Assembly: GCA_003451595.1 (NCBI GenBank)
Contig: DMDA01000019.1
Span: forward strand, 35,904 to 99,903
Direction: 5' to 3'
Length of the DNA stretch: 64,000 nucleotides
DNA from: Chloroflexota bacterium
GTDB lineage: Bacteria; Chloroflexota; Anaerolineae; Caldilineales; Caldilineaceae
In this document: piece after piece, positions 27,901-36,204 of the stretch
Position numbering within the stretch: the first letter of the stretch is position 1
How the letters are laid out: every line of letters begins with the position of its first letter
Made by a program: the position numbers and the translations under genes
Notes under the pieces: model-generated
What the model was told of the DNA's origin: nothing
Database searches by the model: none
What the model saw: only the letters and a program-made list of their open reading frames with translations

Positions 27901-28741
27901 GCCTGTTGCGATCAAGACGGCCCCGCCGGAGACGCTGGTCGGCAAGCACGTTCTGGTTGTGGATGACAACCTGACCAACCAGAAAATCCTGTGCCATCAT
28001 TTGTACCAATGGCAGATGACGCCGACGGCGGTTGCTTCCGGCGCGGCGGCATTGGAGCACCTGGAGTCAGGGAACGCCTGTGATGTCGTGCTGCTCGACC
28101 TGCAGATGCCGGAGATGGATGGCGTCATGCTGGCTACTGCCATCACGCAGCGGTTGGGCGCGTCCGCCCCCAAGTTGCTGCTACTGACCTCAATGGATTA
28201 CGACGTCACCGCCATCCGCGCGGCTGGTATCGTGGCTCACCTTCGCAAACCTGTTAAGCCTGCTCTGCTGCATGATGCCCTGTTGTCGTTGTGGGGGCAG
28301 ACGCAAGCGGCGCCAAAGACCACAACGAACAGCCCTCAGTGGGATCGCCAGATGGCAGAGCGGCTGCCACTGCGCATTCTGGTCGCCGAAGATAATCTGG
28401 TCAATCAGAAGGTTATCCAGACGATGTTGGGGCGACTTGGCTACCGCGCCGACATGGTCAGCGATGGTCGTCAGGCGGTGGAAGCATTGCGTCGCCAGGA
28501 ATACGACGTCATCATGATGGATGTGCAGATGCCCGAAATGGACGGCGTCGAAGCCACACTCACCATTCGACGCGAGATGCCTTCCGAGCGCCAACCCTAC
28601 ATCATTGCCATGACTGCCAATGCCTTTGAGGATCAACGTCGCACCTATCTTGAAAGCGGCATGAATGACTATGTGAGCAAGCCCGTGCAGCCGGACAGAC
28701 TTCTTGCCGCCCTGCAACGCATTCCGCAGCGTGTGGCATGA
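24959..28741 (+). CDS. Hybrid sensor histidine kinase: 7TM, four PAS domains, HisKA-HATPase, two receiver domains
   Basis: A 1260-residue membrane sensor. Residues ~1-215 form a histidine-kinase 7TM sensor (LLPIYLIAVGVSLFVAFQTW, LSHIGIQAVPVFFLLFALSF). Four PAS domains lie near 225-335, 345-460, 470-590 and 595-725. The phosphoacceptor is H751 in EFLANMSHEIRTPMN. The ATPase has N-box NLLSNAVKFTD, DSGIGIP and FGGTGLGLAIS. Two receiver domains follow, with phosphorylatable Asp at 1047 (LLDLQMPEMDG) and 1188 (MMDVQMPEMDG). The start is TTG with GGGAG upstream; no ATG fits the first helix. No output protein or Hpt domain is adjacent, so the partner is elsewhere. Confidence 0.9.
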   Translation: MQFTPLLPIYLIAVGVSLFVAFQTWQHRRTPGARDLTLLMVAASLWALADGMALAANTLSLKIFFSKLSHIGIQAVPVFFLLFALSFTNAASVLTLRQRYMLWIVPVLAMLTAMTNDWHHLFWPEVTLVETSYGLEDDYSHGVLFWVAAAYSYSLILIATVLLLRAAFANVHRYRLQASVMVLAAAIPWVANMIYIFDLTPWPWLDLTAIAFSLTGALLAWALLRLGLLHILPVARTQLVELMNEGMVVVDTRNILVDINPAGAALLQIDAASAVGRPLFDVSEAGALIVHQIGRLSRSGAVVEVAMPSGATLEVRSSALRSRSNRPLGALLLLRDVTDSKRAEKELRESEERYRTLYTKAPAMLHSIDRKGRIISVTDYWLEQMGYALSEVLGHQITEFMTEESRHRARDGWLPTFFAEEPVKEIPYEFVRRNGAVIEALVAAVAERDANGQAVRALTVVQDVTERNQAWRELQESERRYRTLIDYAPFPALVTTIDSGLVLYHNASAEALFEVEGLPPQALTAQDFYVDSADRQMILQRLRTEQRVLNAEVQMQTAHGRRLWVLMSAIPVEFAGEQAVFSIFNDITERRAMDERLRESERRYRLLAENAADVIWMLDFDLQVLYCSPSVARLTGYTAEEVMGRAPEFPIAAESRAAMGDALTQLVNAGRNGAIAPVLDLEIAVERKDHSLVWTDTTLQVMYDQQQPVGILGVTRDITVRREAQEAMRLAKEAAEAATQAKSEFLANMSHEIRTPMNAIIGMTSLLLSTSLTPEQQDFVETVRNSSENLLLIINDILDFSKIESGKLELEHHPFALLPCIESALDLVSMQAAQKQLELTYAAQGEPPDMVVGDSTRLRQVLVNLLSNAVKFTDRGEVNLRLHAEPAPTSLTSAGAPQYLLHFEVQDSGIGIPPERQAQLFQSFSQLDASTTRRFGGTGLGLAISRRLIELMGGAIWVESEGAGRGSTFHVTLTLPAAPSQPVAIKTAPPETLVGKHVLVVDDNLTNQKILCHHLYQWQMTPTAVASGAAALEHLESGNACDVVLLDLQMPEMDGVMLATAITQRLGASAPKLLLLTSMDYDVTAIRAAGIVAHLRKPVKPALLHDALLSLWGQTQAAPKTTTNSPQWDRQMAERLPLRILVAEDNLVNQKVIQTMLGRLGYRADMVSDGRQAVEALRRQEYDVIMMDVQMPEMDGVEATLTIRREMPSERQPYIIAMTANAFEDQRRTYLESGMNDYVSKPVQPDRLLAALQRIPQRVA

Positions 28742-28879
28742 CCCGCGACCCACTCGCCACTTACTCTGCCATCGCTTGACGAAATCCCCTCGCTGCGGTA
28801 GCATTGCCCAGATTGCGGGTGTCTTTACCCATCCAAACGGTCAACTGATCATCTAATCAAACACTTCGTTTCTGATGCC

Positions 28880-30547
28880 ATGCCACGAACGCAGCGTCCA
28901 TCTCGCTCTCTGCCCGTTGTGACTCGTCCCGCACTTGCTTTTCAGCCCGATGCCCGCCGCCACCTTTTTGGCGGTATGGCGATGCTGGCCGAGATGCTGG
29001 CGCTCACACTTGGCCCAACCGGCGGCCCGGTGCTAAGTTTTGACGCCACCCGACGCAAAGTCGAGGTGATCGGCGACGCCGCCACCACTCTGCGCCGGGT
29101 GCTTGGCCTTGGCAGCCCTGACCTCGATGTCGGCGCTATGTTGCTGCGCAGCACAGTCTGGCGTCTGGAGCAGCAAGTCGGTGACGGCGGCGCCACTGCT
29201 GCCGTGCTGTTGCGCGCATTGGTCGAGGAGGGCATGCGCCAGATCACAGCCGGCGCCAATGCCATGCGGCTCAATGATGGCATGCGGCGCGGCGCAGCGA
29301 CGGCGGTTGCCGCCCTGCGCGCCCAGAGCCACCCTGTCACGGGCGAGCGCAGCCTGGCGGCCGTCGCCCGCACCGTGCTGCAGGACGACGAACTTGCAGC
29401 GGTCTTGGGCGAGATGAGCTATTTGCTTGGCGCCGACGGCCACCTGCAGATCGAGACCTACGTGGCGCCGTATCTGGAGCGACAATACCTGGGCGGCGCC
29501 CATTACGGCGCTGAAATCAACAGCATGTATTTCTACTCAGAGCCAGAGCGCAAGCGGACTGTGCTGACAGCGCCAACGGTGGCGTTGCTCGACAAGCCAC
29601 TCACCGAAGCCGCGCATGCGGTTGGTCTGTTGGAAGCAGCGGTGGCGACCGGGCGCAAGGCGCTGTTGATCTTCGCCCCCGATGTCTCTGGCGCTGCACT
29701 CAACGTGTTGGTCACCAACCACATGCAACCCGCCGACAAACGTAAGATCGCAATTCTGGCGGTCAAGCCCAAAGCGGTCGGCGACGAACGGCGTTTTGCC
29801 TTGCAAGACCTATCTCTCATGACAGGCGCGGCCATCTTGGGTGAGCTAGGTGCGCGTACAGCCCAGACTGCTCGCGCTGAAGACCTGGGCGCGGCGCAAC
29901 GCGTCGAGTTTGGCGACAAGAATCTGGTGCTAACGATGGAAGGCGCCCGGCGTAGCTCCGTCCAGACGCAGATCGCCGACCTGAGCAATCGCCTGGCGCG
30001 CCTGCCCTATGACGATGAGGAACGCCCGCTGCTGACGCGACGTCTGGCCGCGCTGACGGGCGGCATTGGCATCCTCAAGATCGGCGCCTATCATCAGCCA
30101 GCGCGTGATCTGCGGCGCGCACAGGCGGAACGCACGTGGAAGGTGCTTTCTGCCGTACAGCGCGGGGGGGTGGTGGCAGGCGGCGGCGCGGCTCTGCTCC
30201 ATTGTCAATCAGCTGTCCTTGCCGCTGCTACACAGGAAACCGAGACCGATTGCGCGTTGGGGATGCGCGTGCTGGCGCAGGCATTGGCTGCTCCACAACG
30301 CCAGATTCTGACCAACGGCGGCATCGCAGCGCCGGCTGTCCACTTGGATCAACTTGCCGAACTGGGGGCGCCCGCCGCCTATGATGTGACAACCGGCGCC
30401 GTAGTCGATGCGCAACAACATGGTCTGCTCGATGCCGCCGATGTGTTGAGCGCCGTGCTGCAGGCTGCTGTCAGCGGCGCCACCATGATGTTGAGCACCG
30501 ACGCTATCGTCTATCATCGCAAGCCCCAACAAAGCCTGACACCCTGA
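28880..30547 (+). CDS. Divergent GroEL/Cpn60-like chaperonin homolog with altered ATP site
   Basis: A 555-residue protein with group I chaperonin layout: LALTLGPTGGPVLSF near 40 (GroEL TLGPKGRNVVL), QVGDGGATAAVLLRALVEEG near 100 (GroEL GDGTTTATVL), an apical-like centre (YFYSEPERKRTVLTAPTVAL) and GGVVAGGGAALLHC near 435 (GroEL GVVAGGGVAL). The catalytic Asp of GDG remains, but the GTTT threonines that hold ATP phosphates are replaced by GAT/A, and the region that supplies the second Asp of GroEL reads IGAYHQPARDLRRAQAERTW. The C-terminal GGM tail is missing. There is no groES beside it. It is followed after 7 bp by a beta-propeller gene, so it may be a specialised folding or structural protein. 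Confidence 0.8.
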   Translation: MPRTQRPSRSLPVVTRPALAFQPDARRHLFGGMAMLAEMLALTLGPTGGPVLSFDATRRKVEVIGDAATTLRRVLGLGSPDLDVGAMLLRSTVWRLEQQVGDGGATAAVLLRALVEEGMRQITAGANAMRLNDGMRRGAATAVAALRAQSHPVTGERSLAAVARTVLQDDELAAVLGEMSYLLGADGHLQIETYVAPYLERQYLGGAHYGAEINSMYFYSEPERKRTVLTAPTVALLDKPLTEAAHAVGLLEAAVATGRKALLIFAPDVSGAALNVLVTNHMQPADKRKIAILAVKPKAVGDERRFALQDLSLMTGAAILGELGARTAQTARAEDLGAAQRVEFGDKNLVLTMEGARRSSVQTQIADLSNRLARLPYDDEERPLLTRRLAALTGGIGILKIGAYHQPARDLRRAQAERTWKVLSAVQRGGVVAGGGAALLHCQSAVLAAATQETETDCALGMRVLAQALAAPQRQILTNGGIAAPAVHLDQLAELGAPAAYDVTTGAVVDAQQHGLLDAADVLSAVLQAAVSGATMMLSTDAIVYHRKPQQSLTP

Positions 30548-30554
30548 GCCGTTT

Positions 30555-31385
30555 ATGTCTGTGATTCTCGCTTTGACTCAAGCTCACGAGACCATTTGGG
30601 CGCTTGGTCCTGAAGGTCTCTTCATCGTTGCCGACGGCGCCCTGACCGCTCAACCGCAGCCCGACGCGCAGCCCACTTGCTGTTATCATGACGGCGAACG
30701 TCTTTTTGTTGGCGGCGCCACGCACGGCCTCGCCTACACCACGCCCGACGGCGGCTGGCAGGCGAGCTGGCTGGACGGCGTTACTGCGCCGGTGGTCTGT
30801 CTGGCCGCCGATCCAGAGCATCAGCATAGCGGCGTACTCCTGGCAGGTACAGCGGGTGGCGGTGTGTTGCGCAGCATCAATCACGGACGTCATTGGAGCG
30901 TCTGCAATTTCGGCCTGTTCGACTTCGAAGTCTTATCACTGGCCTGGGCGCCGGTGCAGCCCGCCGGGATGTGGCCGCCCGTACAAGTAGCCTTTGCCGG
31001 CGCGCTCGGCGGCGTCTACCGCTCGCCCAACGGCGGGCGCGGCTGGAAACAGGTCGCGGTGACGCCGGCGCCGGTGCTGACGCTGGCGGTCGCTCCCGAC
31101 TTCCATGTTGGCGGCGCAGTCCTGGCGGGCACGGAGGGCGGCGGGCTGTGGCGTTCGGATGACGGCGGCTACACCTTTGCGCCAGTCGCCGGTGCGCCGG
31201 AAGTCGTCAACGCGCTGCTGGCGCTGCCCGGCGGCGGCTGGCTGCTCAGCGACGCCGAACGCATCTGGCGCTCAGCCGACGCTACGGCGTGGACGCCGCT
31301 TGATCTCCCGCCCGCGCTGACTTTCCTGGCGACGGAGCGCGGTGTGCTGGCGGGCGGGATGGATGGGGTGTTTTGGGTTGGGTGA
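30555..31385 (+). CDS. BNR/YCF48-like beta-propeller protein
   Basis: A 276-residue protein of repeated propeller blades. Repeats carry the Asp-box-like pattern in LRSINHGRHWSVCN, YRSPNGGRGWKQVA, WRSDDGGYTFAPVA and WRSADATAWTPLDL, each preceded by a VLLAGTAGGGV-type strand. There is no signal peptide, so it appears cytoplasmic, unlike many BNR-repeat proteins. The start lies 7 bp after the chaperonin-like gene, with no clear ribosome site, so translation is probably coupled. It may be a client or adaptor of that protein. Catalytic sialidase residues are not recognisable. Confidence 0.8.
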   Translation: MSVILALTQAHETIWALGPEGLFIVADGALTAQPQPDAQPTCCYHDGERLFVGGATHGLAYTTPDGGWQASWLDGVTAPVVCLAADPEHQHSGVLLAGTAGGGVLRSINHGRHWSVCNFGLFDFEVLSLAWAPVQPAGMWPPVQVAFAGALGGVYRSPNGGRGWKQVAVTPAPVLTLAVAPDFHVGGAVLAGTEGGGLWRSDDGGYTFAPVAGAPEVVNALLALPGGGWLLSDAERIWRSADATAWTPLDLPPALTFLATERGVLAGGMDGVFWVG

Positions 31386-31426
31386 GAGTAGCGCATTTCT
31401 CATCGCTTCTAGACCGTTATGTCTGC

Positions 31427-32809
31427 TCAATCCCGCTCACAACCGATCCCATCGCCATCCCCATCAAACCGATGTGGATCACTGCCAACTACTGAAAAAC
31501 GCCGATGTGGAATGTTGTGACAATCCAGGTCGGGCGGCGGCGGTGGAATGCAGACGGTCGGATAGGATGGATGGCAGTTGCGTGGCGATTGCACCCTCGG
31601 CGGTGGCGTTCGCGTAGGAATCGGTCTTGGTGTAGATGGCGCTGTTACGCTGCTCTGACCGATCAGGGCGCCATCAAGCATACTTGCTGCGATCCATCTG
31701 TTGTTTGCAAGCTGTAGCCAGGCGCCATCTTGGCTGATGCCGACAACATCCACAGGCTTGCCAGCGCGAACCAATCCAATGACTGGGAAACTGTCGCCGG
31801 GACCGGTGCGGATGACGGCATTGCCCCGTACGGTCGCTGCGCTTGGAAAGATTTGCTCAAGACCTTTCGTGTTACTCGAAAGTGAATGCTCAATTGGCCA
31901 AAACGTCGCTTGCACGGGGCGGTGATCGCTTTTCGTGTTGTCGGCTGGGAAGTCGCCCGGTTCGACCACAATTGCGCTCTCTGCTCGCCATTGCTGTGCC
32001 GGGCCAGCGGTAAAAACAAAGTCGAGCACGCTGTTGTAGCGGCATGGCCATCCTGAACACTGCGTCGTCGTCAGCGCTGCTGGCTTCACCCATTTCCATC
32101 GACCGCCGGCTGTCATCAGATCATAGCCAGCATCATGCTGTCGGGCGCCGTTAGCGACATCCCAATCGAAATTGTAGTCGCCAACCGCAATCACAGGAAG
32201 CGACTGCGTCACCACCCATTCGTTCAAGAGGCGCGCCTGCTTGTGGCGTTCCCCATCACGGCTGCGATAGAGATGGTTGACCATGAAGAGAAATTCCAGG
32301 TCGCCGCGCTTTTCACGTAAATGCAGAACCAGGGATGGGCGCACGTTGCCGGTCGTGTTGATCGTCGGGAGTTCCCACCAATCGAGCAGGGTGTAGCGGT
32401 TTGTGTTGTACATCGCAACCAGATGTAGCCCATCGCCTGCATTGCCTTGAATGGCGGCAAACGTTGCATTCTCACCCTCCGCTGCAGCCGCAGCCAGGAC
32501 GGGCGGCGCCGAACGGCTGTTGACTTCCTGCAATCCCCACAGATCGACACCACTGAAGGATGCAATGCGACGAGCAATTGCATGTAGATCAGCTTTGTCC
32601 AGACCGATGTTCCAGGTGACGACGTGGACCGACTCGATTGTCTGGGTTGCTGAAGGAGTGACAACTCGTGAAACAGCCGTAGCTGATCGTGTAGCTTGTG
32701 ACGGCAATGTCGGGGCATAGGTCACTGACCAGACGAGAAATGCTAAAACTATTAAGGCTAGAAAGCCTATCCAGCCAATGACCTTGTCTTTGAATGATGA
32801 ATGGCTCAT
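31427..32809 (-). CDS. Membrane-anchored endonuclease/exonuclease/phosphatase with SH3b and excalibur-like domains
   Basis: A 460-residue exported protein. One transmembrane segment (VIGWIGFLALIVLAFLVWSV) is at the N-terminus. Residues ~65-310 are an EEP (DNase I-like) domain with VVTWNIGLD, LWGLQEVN, AVGDYNFDWD and SDHRPVQ, which place the catalytic Asn, Glu, Asp and His. An SH3b-like segment (NAVIRTGPGDSFPVIGLVRA) follows near 335-390. The end is a Pro-rich linker and a Cys-rich DPHRFDGDGDGIGCE motif, the calcium-binding excalibur type. ATG 32809 (MSHSSF) is preferred over an upstream TTG. It could degrade extracellular DNA or hydrolyse a phosphoester; the substrate is not known. Confidence 0.85.
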   Translation of the reverse strand: MSHSSFKDKVIGWIGFLALIVLAFLVWSVTYAPTLPSQATRSATAVSRVVTPSATQTIESVHVVTWNIGLDKADLHAIARRIASFSGVDLWGLQEVNSRSAPPVLAAAAAEGENATFAAIQGNAGDGLHLVAMYNTNRYTLLDWWELPTINTTGNVRPSLVLHLREKRGDLEFLFMVNHLYRSRDGERHKQARLLNEWVVTQSLPVIAVGDYNFDWDVANGARQHDAGYDLMTAGGRWKWVKPAALTTTQCSGWPCRYNSVLDFVFTAGPAQQWRAESAIVVEPGDFPADNTKSDHRPVQATFWPIEHSLSSNTKGLEQIFPSAATVRGNAVIRTGPGDSFPVIGLVRAGKPVDVVGISQDGAWLQLANNRWIAASMLDGALIGQSSVTAPSTPRPIPTRTPPPRVQSPRNCHPSYPTVCIPPPPPDLDCHNIPHRRFSVVGSDPHRFDGDGDGIGCERD

Positions 32810-33150
32810 GTCAAGGTGATGTTGCACCAGCAAGTGCTCTTGATGGGTACGGCATAGGTCAGAACCTCACTGCAGTAAAGGTTTGGATAGGTATCCAAGT
32901 ATTCGTCTGGCAGCAATCGGTTCTTCCGAAAAGCCTCACTCCACGCTATTGCGCTCTTCTTTTTCAGTACGGCCAGATTGTTGCTGCCGCGTAATGCAAG
33001 GACCGTAAAGCCCTGTGCGGCACTGTGAAGTGCAATGAGCGCCCATTTCCACCGATACGCGTCGACTCTTGATTTTTCAAGCGACTCAGTAACCATCTCG
33101 AGCGCAGAGACTGCCTCTTCGTACTCATCTGTGAGAAGGTAGTGTGTCAT
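32806..33150 (-). CDS. Hypothetical protein, probably truncated at its C-terminus
   Basis: 114 residues starting MTHYLLTDEYEEAVSALEMV and containing RWKWALIALHSAAQGFTVLA and GSNNLAVLKKKSAIAW. From memory, this resembles a widespread uncharacterised family that continues for another 60-80 residues after the LDTYPNLY point. Here the last 18 residues (SEVLTYAVPIKSTCWCNITL) do not look like that family, and the frame ends inside the start of the nuclease gene. A frameshift or deletion joining the two is likely. The start is unsure, since no Shine-Dalgarno is visible. Confidence 0.5.
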   Translation of the reverse strand: MTHYLLTDEYEEAVSALEMVTESLEKSRVDAYRWKWALIALHSAAQGFTVLALRGSNNLAVLKKKSAIAWSEAFRKNRLLPDEYLDTYPNLYCSEVLTYAVPIKSTCWCNITLT

Positions 33151-33559
33151 GGTTATCGTTTTTTTTGTGATGTTGTGCCATTGCACTGATTGCGATGTTC
33201 GACGTAATTGGTGATGGTTCTGACCTGGCTTCTACACCATCAGGCGGTGAATGTCACGTGCAAGGGCTGTGCGGTCTGGGGCTGTCGCCATAGTCTACTC
33301 CAAATGACTGTCACGGAAGGGACGGCAGTTGTGAACAAAATGACTCGTGTGCTCCTCTTTTCGGAGGCATCTGATTGCGAACACTGGCAGGTGCATTCCA
33401 TCATTGCAAGCCGGCGGCTTACTTGACTCTACATTGATTGACGTTTGCGTCAACGAAGAGATACGGTCAACTTGCGGAAGATTCCGACTCCGTCAATCAC
33501 AAAGCTTTTACCGTAGCAAGGTCACTGCAGGTAATTGGTGGTAATTTGCTAGTAATGAC
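33151..33559. other. 409-bp gap without a convincing gene
   Basis: Upstream of the toxin-antitoxin promoter. Small frames are present, but they lack ribosome sites and resemble no known protein. Base composition is more AT-rich than the neighbouring genes, which fits a junction around an acquired toxin-antitoxin pair. Confidence 0.4.
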
Positions 33560-33588
33560 TTGATGTTGTATCCCATTTGTGGTACGCT
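33560..33588 (+). promoter_or_regulatory. Sigma-70-like promoter of the DinJ/YafQ pair
   Basis: ttgatg (33560-33565), a 17-bp spacer and tacgct (33583-33588) precede the antitoxin gene by a short leader that contains its GGAGG. The -10 hexamer is part of a small dyad, tacg-ctt-cgta (33583-33593), a possible site for autorepression by the antitoxin. Confidence 0.45.
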
Positions 33589-33611
33589 TCGTATCAAGAA
33601 TGGAGGTCAAA

Positions 33612-33872
33612 ATGACGAAATCCGCCATGATTCGTGCTCGTGTCGATCCTGCCCTCAAGCAAGAGGCCGAGGATATCTTTGAAGCGCTGGGACTCTCTGC
33701 CACCCAGGCAATTACGCTGTTCTATCAGCAAGTCAAGTGGGTGCGCGGGCTGCCGTTTGATGTGCGTGTACCAAACGACGTCACCTTGCGGACGTTCGAG
33801 GAGACGGATGCCGGAGAGAATCTGGTACGCTGTGAAAACGAGCAAGAACTCTTCGCCAAGTTAGGCATCTGA
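33612..33872 (+). CDS. dinJ: RelB/DinJ-type antitoxin
   Basis: An 86-residue antitoxin. The N-terminal ribbon-helix-helix region reads KSAMIRARVDPALKQEAEDI and LGLSATQAITLFYQQV, the DinJ/RelB DNA-binding and dimerisation signature; the acidic C-terminus (FEETDAGENL) would wrap the toxin. GGAGG lies 5 nt before the ATG at 33612, which is chosen over an upstream in-frame ATG. The stop codon overlaps the toxin start as TGATG. It neutralises the adjacent YafQ-like toxin and likely represses the promoter at 33560. Confidence 0.92.
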   Translation: MTKSAMIRARVDPALKQEAEDIFEALGLSATQAITLFYQQVKWVRGLPFDVRVPNDVTLRTFEETDAGENLVRCENEQELFAKLGI

Positions 33873-34141
33873 TGCTCACCCCAACGTACACGCGGCAATT
33901 CGAGCGAGACTTGAAGCTCATGCTGAAGCGTGGCAAAGACCCAGAAAAGCTGAAACTGGTCATGACAACGCTGATAAACGAAGAACCGCTGCCCTTACGC
34001 CATCGCGACCATGCCTTGGTCGGCAACTATCGTGATCGGCGTGAATGCCACGTTGAACCAGATTGGCTGCTGATCTACAAAACCCAGGCGGACGAGATCA
34101 TCTTTGAACGAACCGGATCGCACTCAGATTTGTTCAGGTAG
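33872..34141 (+). CDS. yafQ: YafQ-family mRNA interferase toxin
   Basis: An 89-residue RelE-superfamily toxin. It begins TPTYTRQFERDLKLMLKRGK, has LPLRHRDHALVGNYRDRREC and HVEPDWLLIYK, and ends GSHSDLF, with the histidine and phenylalanine that YafQ uses in ribosome-dependent mRNA cleavage. Full family length and intact residues suggest it is active. Its one-base overlap with the antitoxin gene gives coupled translation. The following isomerase gene begins 13 bp later but is probably unrelated in function. Confidence 0.92.
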   Translation: MLTPTYTRQFERDLKLMLKRGKDPEKLKLVMTTLINEEPLPLRHRDHALVGNYRDRRECHVEPDWLLIYKTQADEIIFERTGSHSDLFR

Positions 34142-34154
34142 ACTGGATAACCCC

Positions 34155-35081
<927 letters not shown>

Positions 35082-35082
35082 G

Positions 35083-35177
35083 TGATTGTTGAGATTGGAG
35101 ATTGGAGATTGGAGATTGGAGTTCTTTCTCCCAGATCAATCTCCAATCTCTAATCTCCAGTCTCCAATCTCCAATCA
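35083..35177. repeat. Long inverted repeat built of GATTGGA heptamers
   Basis: The left side has about five tandem copies of gattgga or close forms (35084-35121); the right side has the complementary tccaatc units (35141-35177), separated by about 20 nt. This could form a stem of about 37 bp with few mismatches. It occupies nearly all of the 118-bp gap between two sugar genes and is too long to be a normal terminator. Confidence 0.75.
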
Positions 35178-35199
35178 CTTTTTCAGGAAACCAACAACC

Positions 35200-36204
35200 A
35201 TGACATCCAAACTACGCATTGCCTTCATCGGCGCCGGGCGCATGGCGAATTTGCACGCCGGCTTGATCACGCTGGAGCCGGATGTGCAGATTGTGGCGGC
35301 GGCAGACATCGACGCGGCGCGCGCGGAAGCATTTGCGGCGAAGTGGGGCGGCGCCGTGTTCACCGACCACCGCGCCATGCTCGAACAGACGCCGCTCGAC
35401 GCGGTCTATATCTGCACGCCGACGACGCAGCACGCCGCCATCGGGCTGGATTGCCTGGAATTTGGTGTGGCGCTCTATGTCGAGAAGCCGCTCGACCTCG
35501 ATCTGCGCACGGCGCAGCGCTTTGTCGAGGCGGCAGAGGCGCGCCATGTGCTCGCCATGACCGGTTTTCAGTGGCGCTACAGCGAGGGCTACCGTCGCGC
35601 CGAGGAGCTGATCGGCGATGACCCGATTGCGCTGGTCAACCTGCGCTGGTACTGGACGCGTCCGCCGATCCGCTGGATGTGGGATCGGACGCTCGCAGGC
35701 GGACAGATTGTCGACCAGAACATCCATTTGATCGATGTCGGCGCAGGGCTGGCGGGCGAGATCACGACCGTCTACGCCGCCTACAACGCACGCCAGACCA
35801 ACCACGAGCCGGAGTTCCAAAATTGGGACGGCTACGCGCTGACGCTGCACTTCAGTCGCGGTGCAGTCGGACAGTGTGCCGGCACCTACGCACTTTTCCC
35901 TGAAATTCAACTTGAGCCAGCCGCAGATTTTGCGTTGCGCGACCGGCTGGTGCGCATCACCGACAAGCGCGTGCAGTTGTACACGCCAGGCGGCGTCGAG
36001 ACCTGGCAGAACACCGAGCCGCTGCATCGCGGCGTCAATCGCGCTTTCATCGCCGCCGTGCGCACGGGCGACCGCAGCTACATTCGCACGCCGCTGCGCG
36101 CCGGACTGGTTTCGACCGCGACCGTGCTGGCGGCGAACCGATCGGCGCAGACGGGCGCGCCGATCAACGTGGCGGCGTTTCTTGCTGCGGAGAGTGCAGC
36201 ATGA
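35200..36204 (+). CDS. Gfo/Idh/MocA family oxidoreductase
   Basis: A 334-residue NAD(P)-dependent oxidoreductase. LRIAFIGAGRMANLHAGLIT is the Rossmann motif, YVEKPLDLDLRTAQRFVEAA near 97 the conserved EKP segment, and QIVDQNIHLIDVGAGLAG near 168 the catalytic-domain element. The ATG at 35200 matches the family start; the frame runs upstream into the repeat at 35083 but that part is not coding-like. The 3' end overlaps the next gene by ATGA. Its neighbours, a TIM-barrel isomerase and a fucose-isomerase-like protein, point to one sugar pathway. Confidence 0.88.
   Translation: MTSKLRIAFIGAGRMANLHAGLITLEPDVQIVAAADIDAARAEAFAAKWGGAVFTDHRAMLEQTPLDAVYICTPTTQHAAIGLDCLEFGVALYVEKPLDLDLRTAQRFVEAAEARHVLAMTGFQWRYSEGYRRAEELIGDDPIALVNLRWYWTRPPIRWMWDRTLAGGQIVDQNIHLIDVGAGLAGEITTVYAAYNARQTNHEPEFQNWDGYALTLHFSRGAVGQCAGTYALFPEIQLEPAADFALRDRLVRITDKRVQLYTPGGVETWQNTEPLHRGVNRAFIAAVRTGDRSYIRTPLRAGLVSTATVLAANRSAQTGAPINVAAFLAAESAA

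Noticed and set aside
28880..30547. Call as housekeeping groEL
   Set aside because: No groES, altered ATP-site threonines and no GGM tail.
33208..33426. A 72-residue plus-strand frame
   Set aside because: No ribosome site, Cys/His/Thr-rich random composition and no similarity I recognise.
35083..35177. The GATTGGA block as a CRISPR or attachment site
   Set aside because: Units are 7 bp, contiguous, and arranged as an inverted repeat; no integrase or spacer is present.
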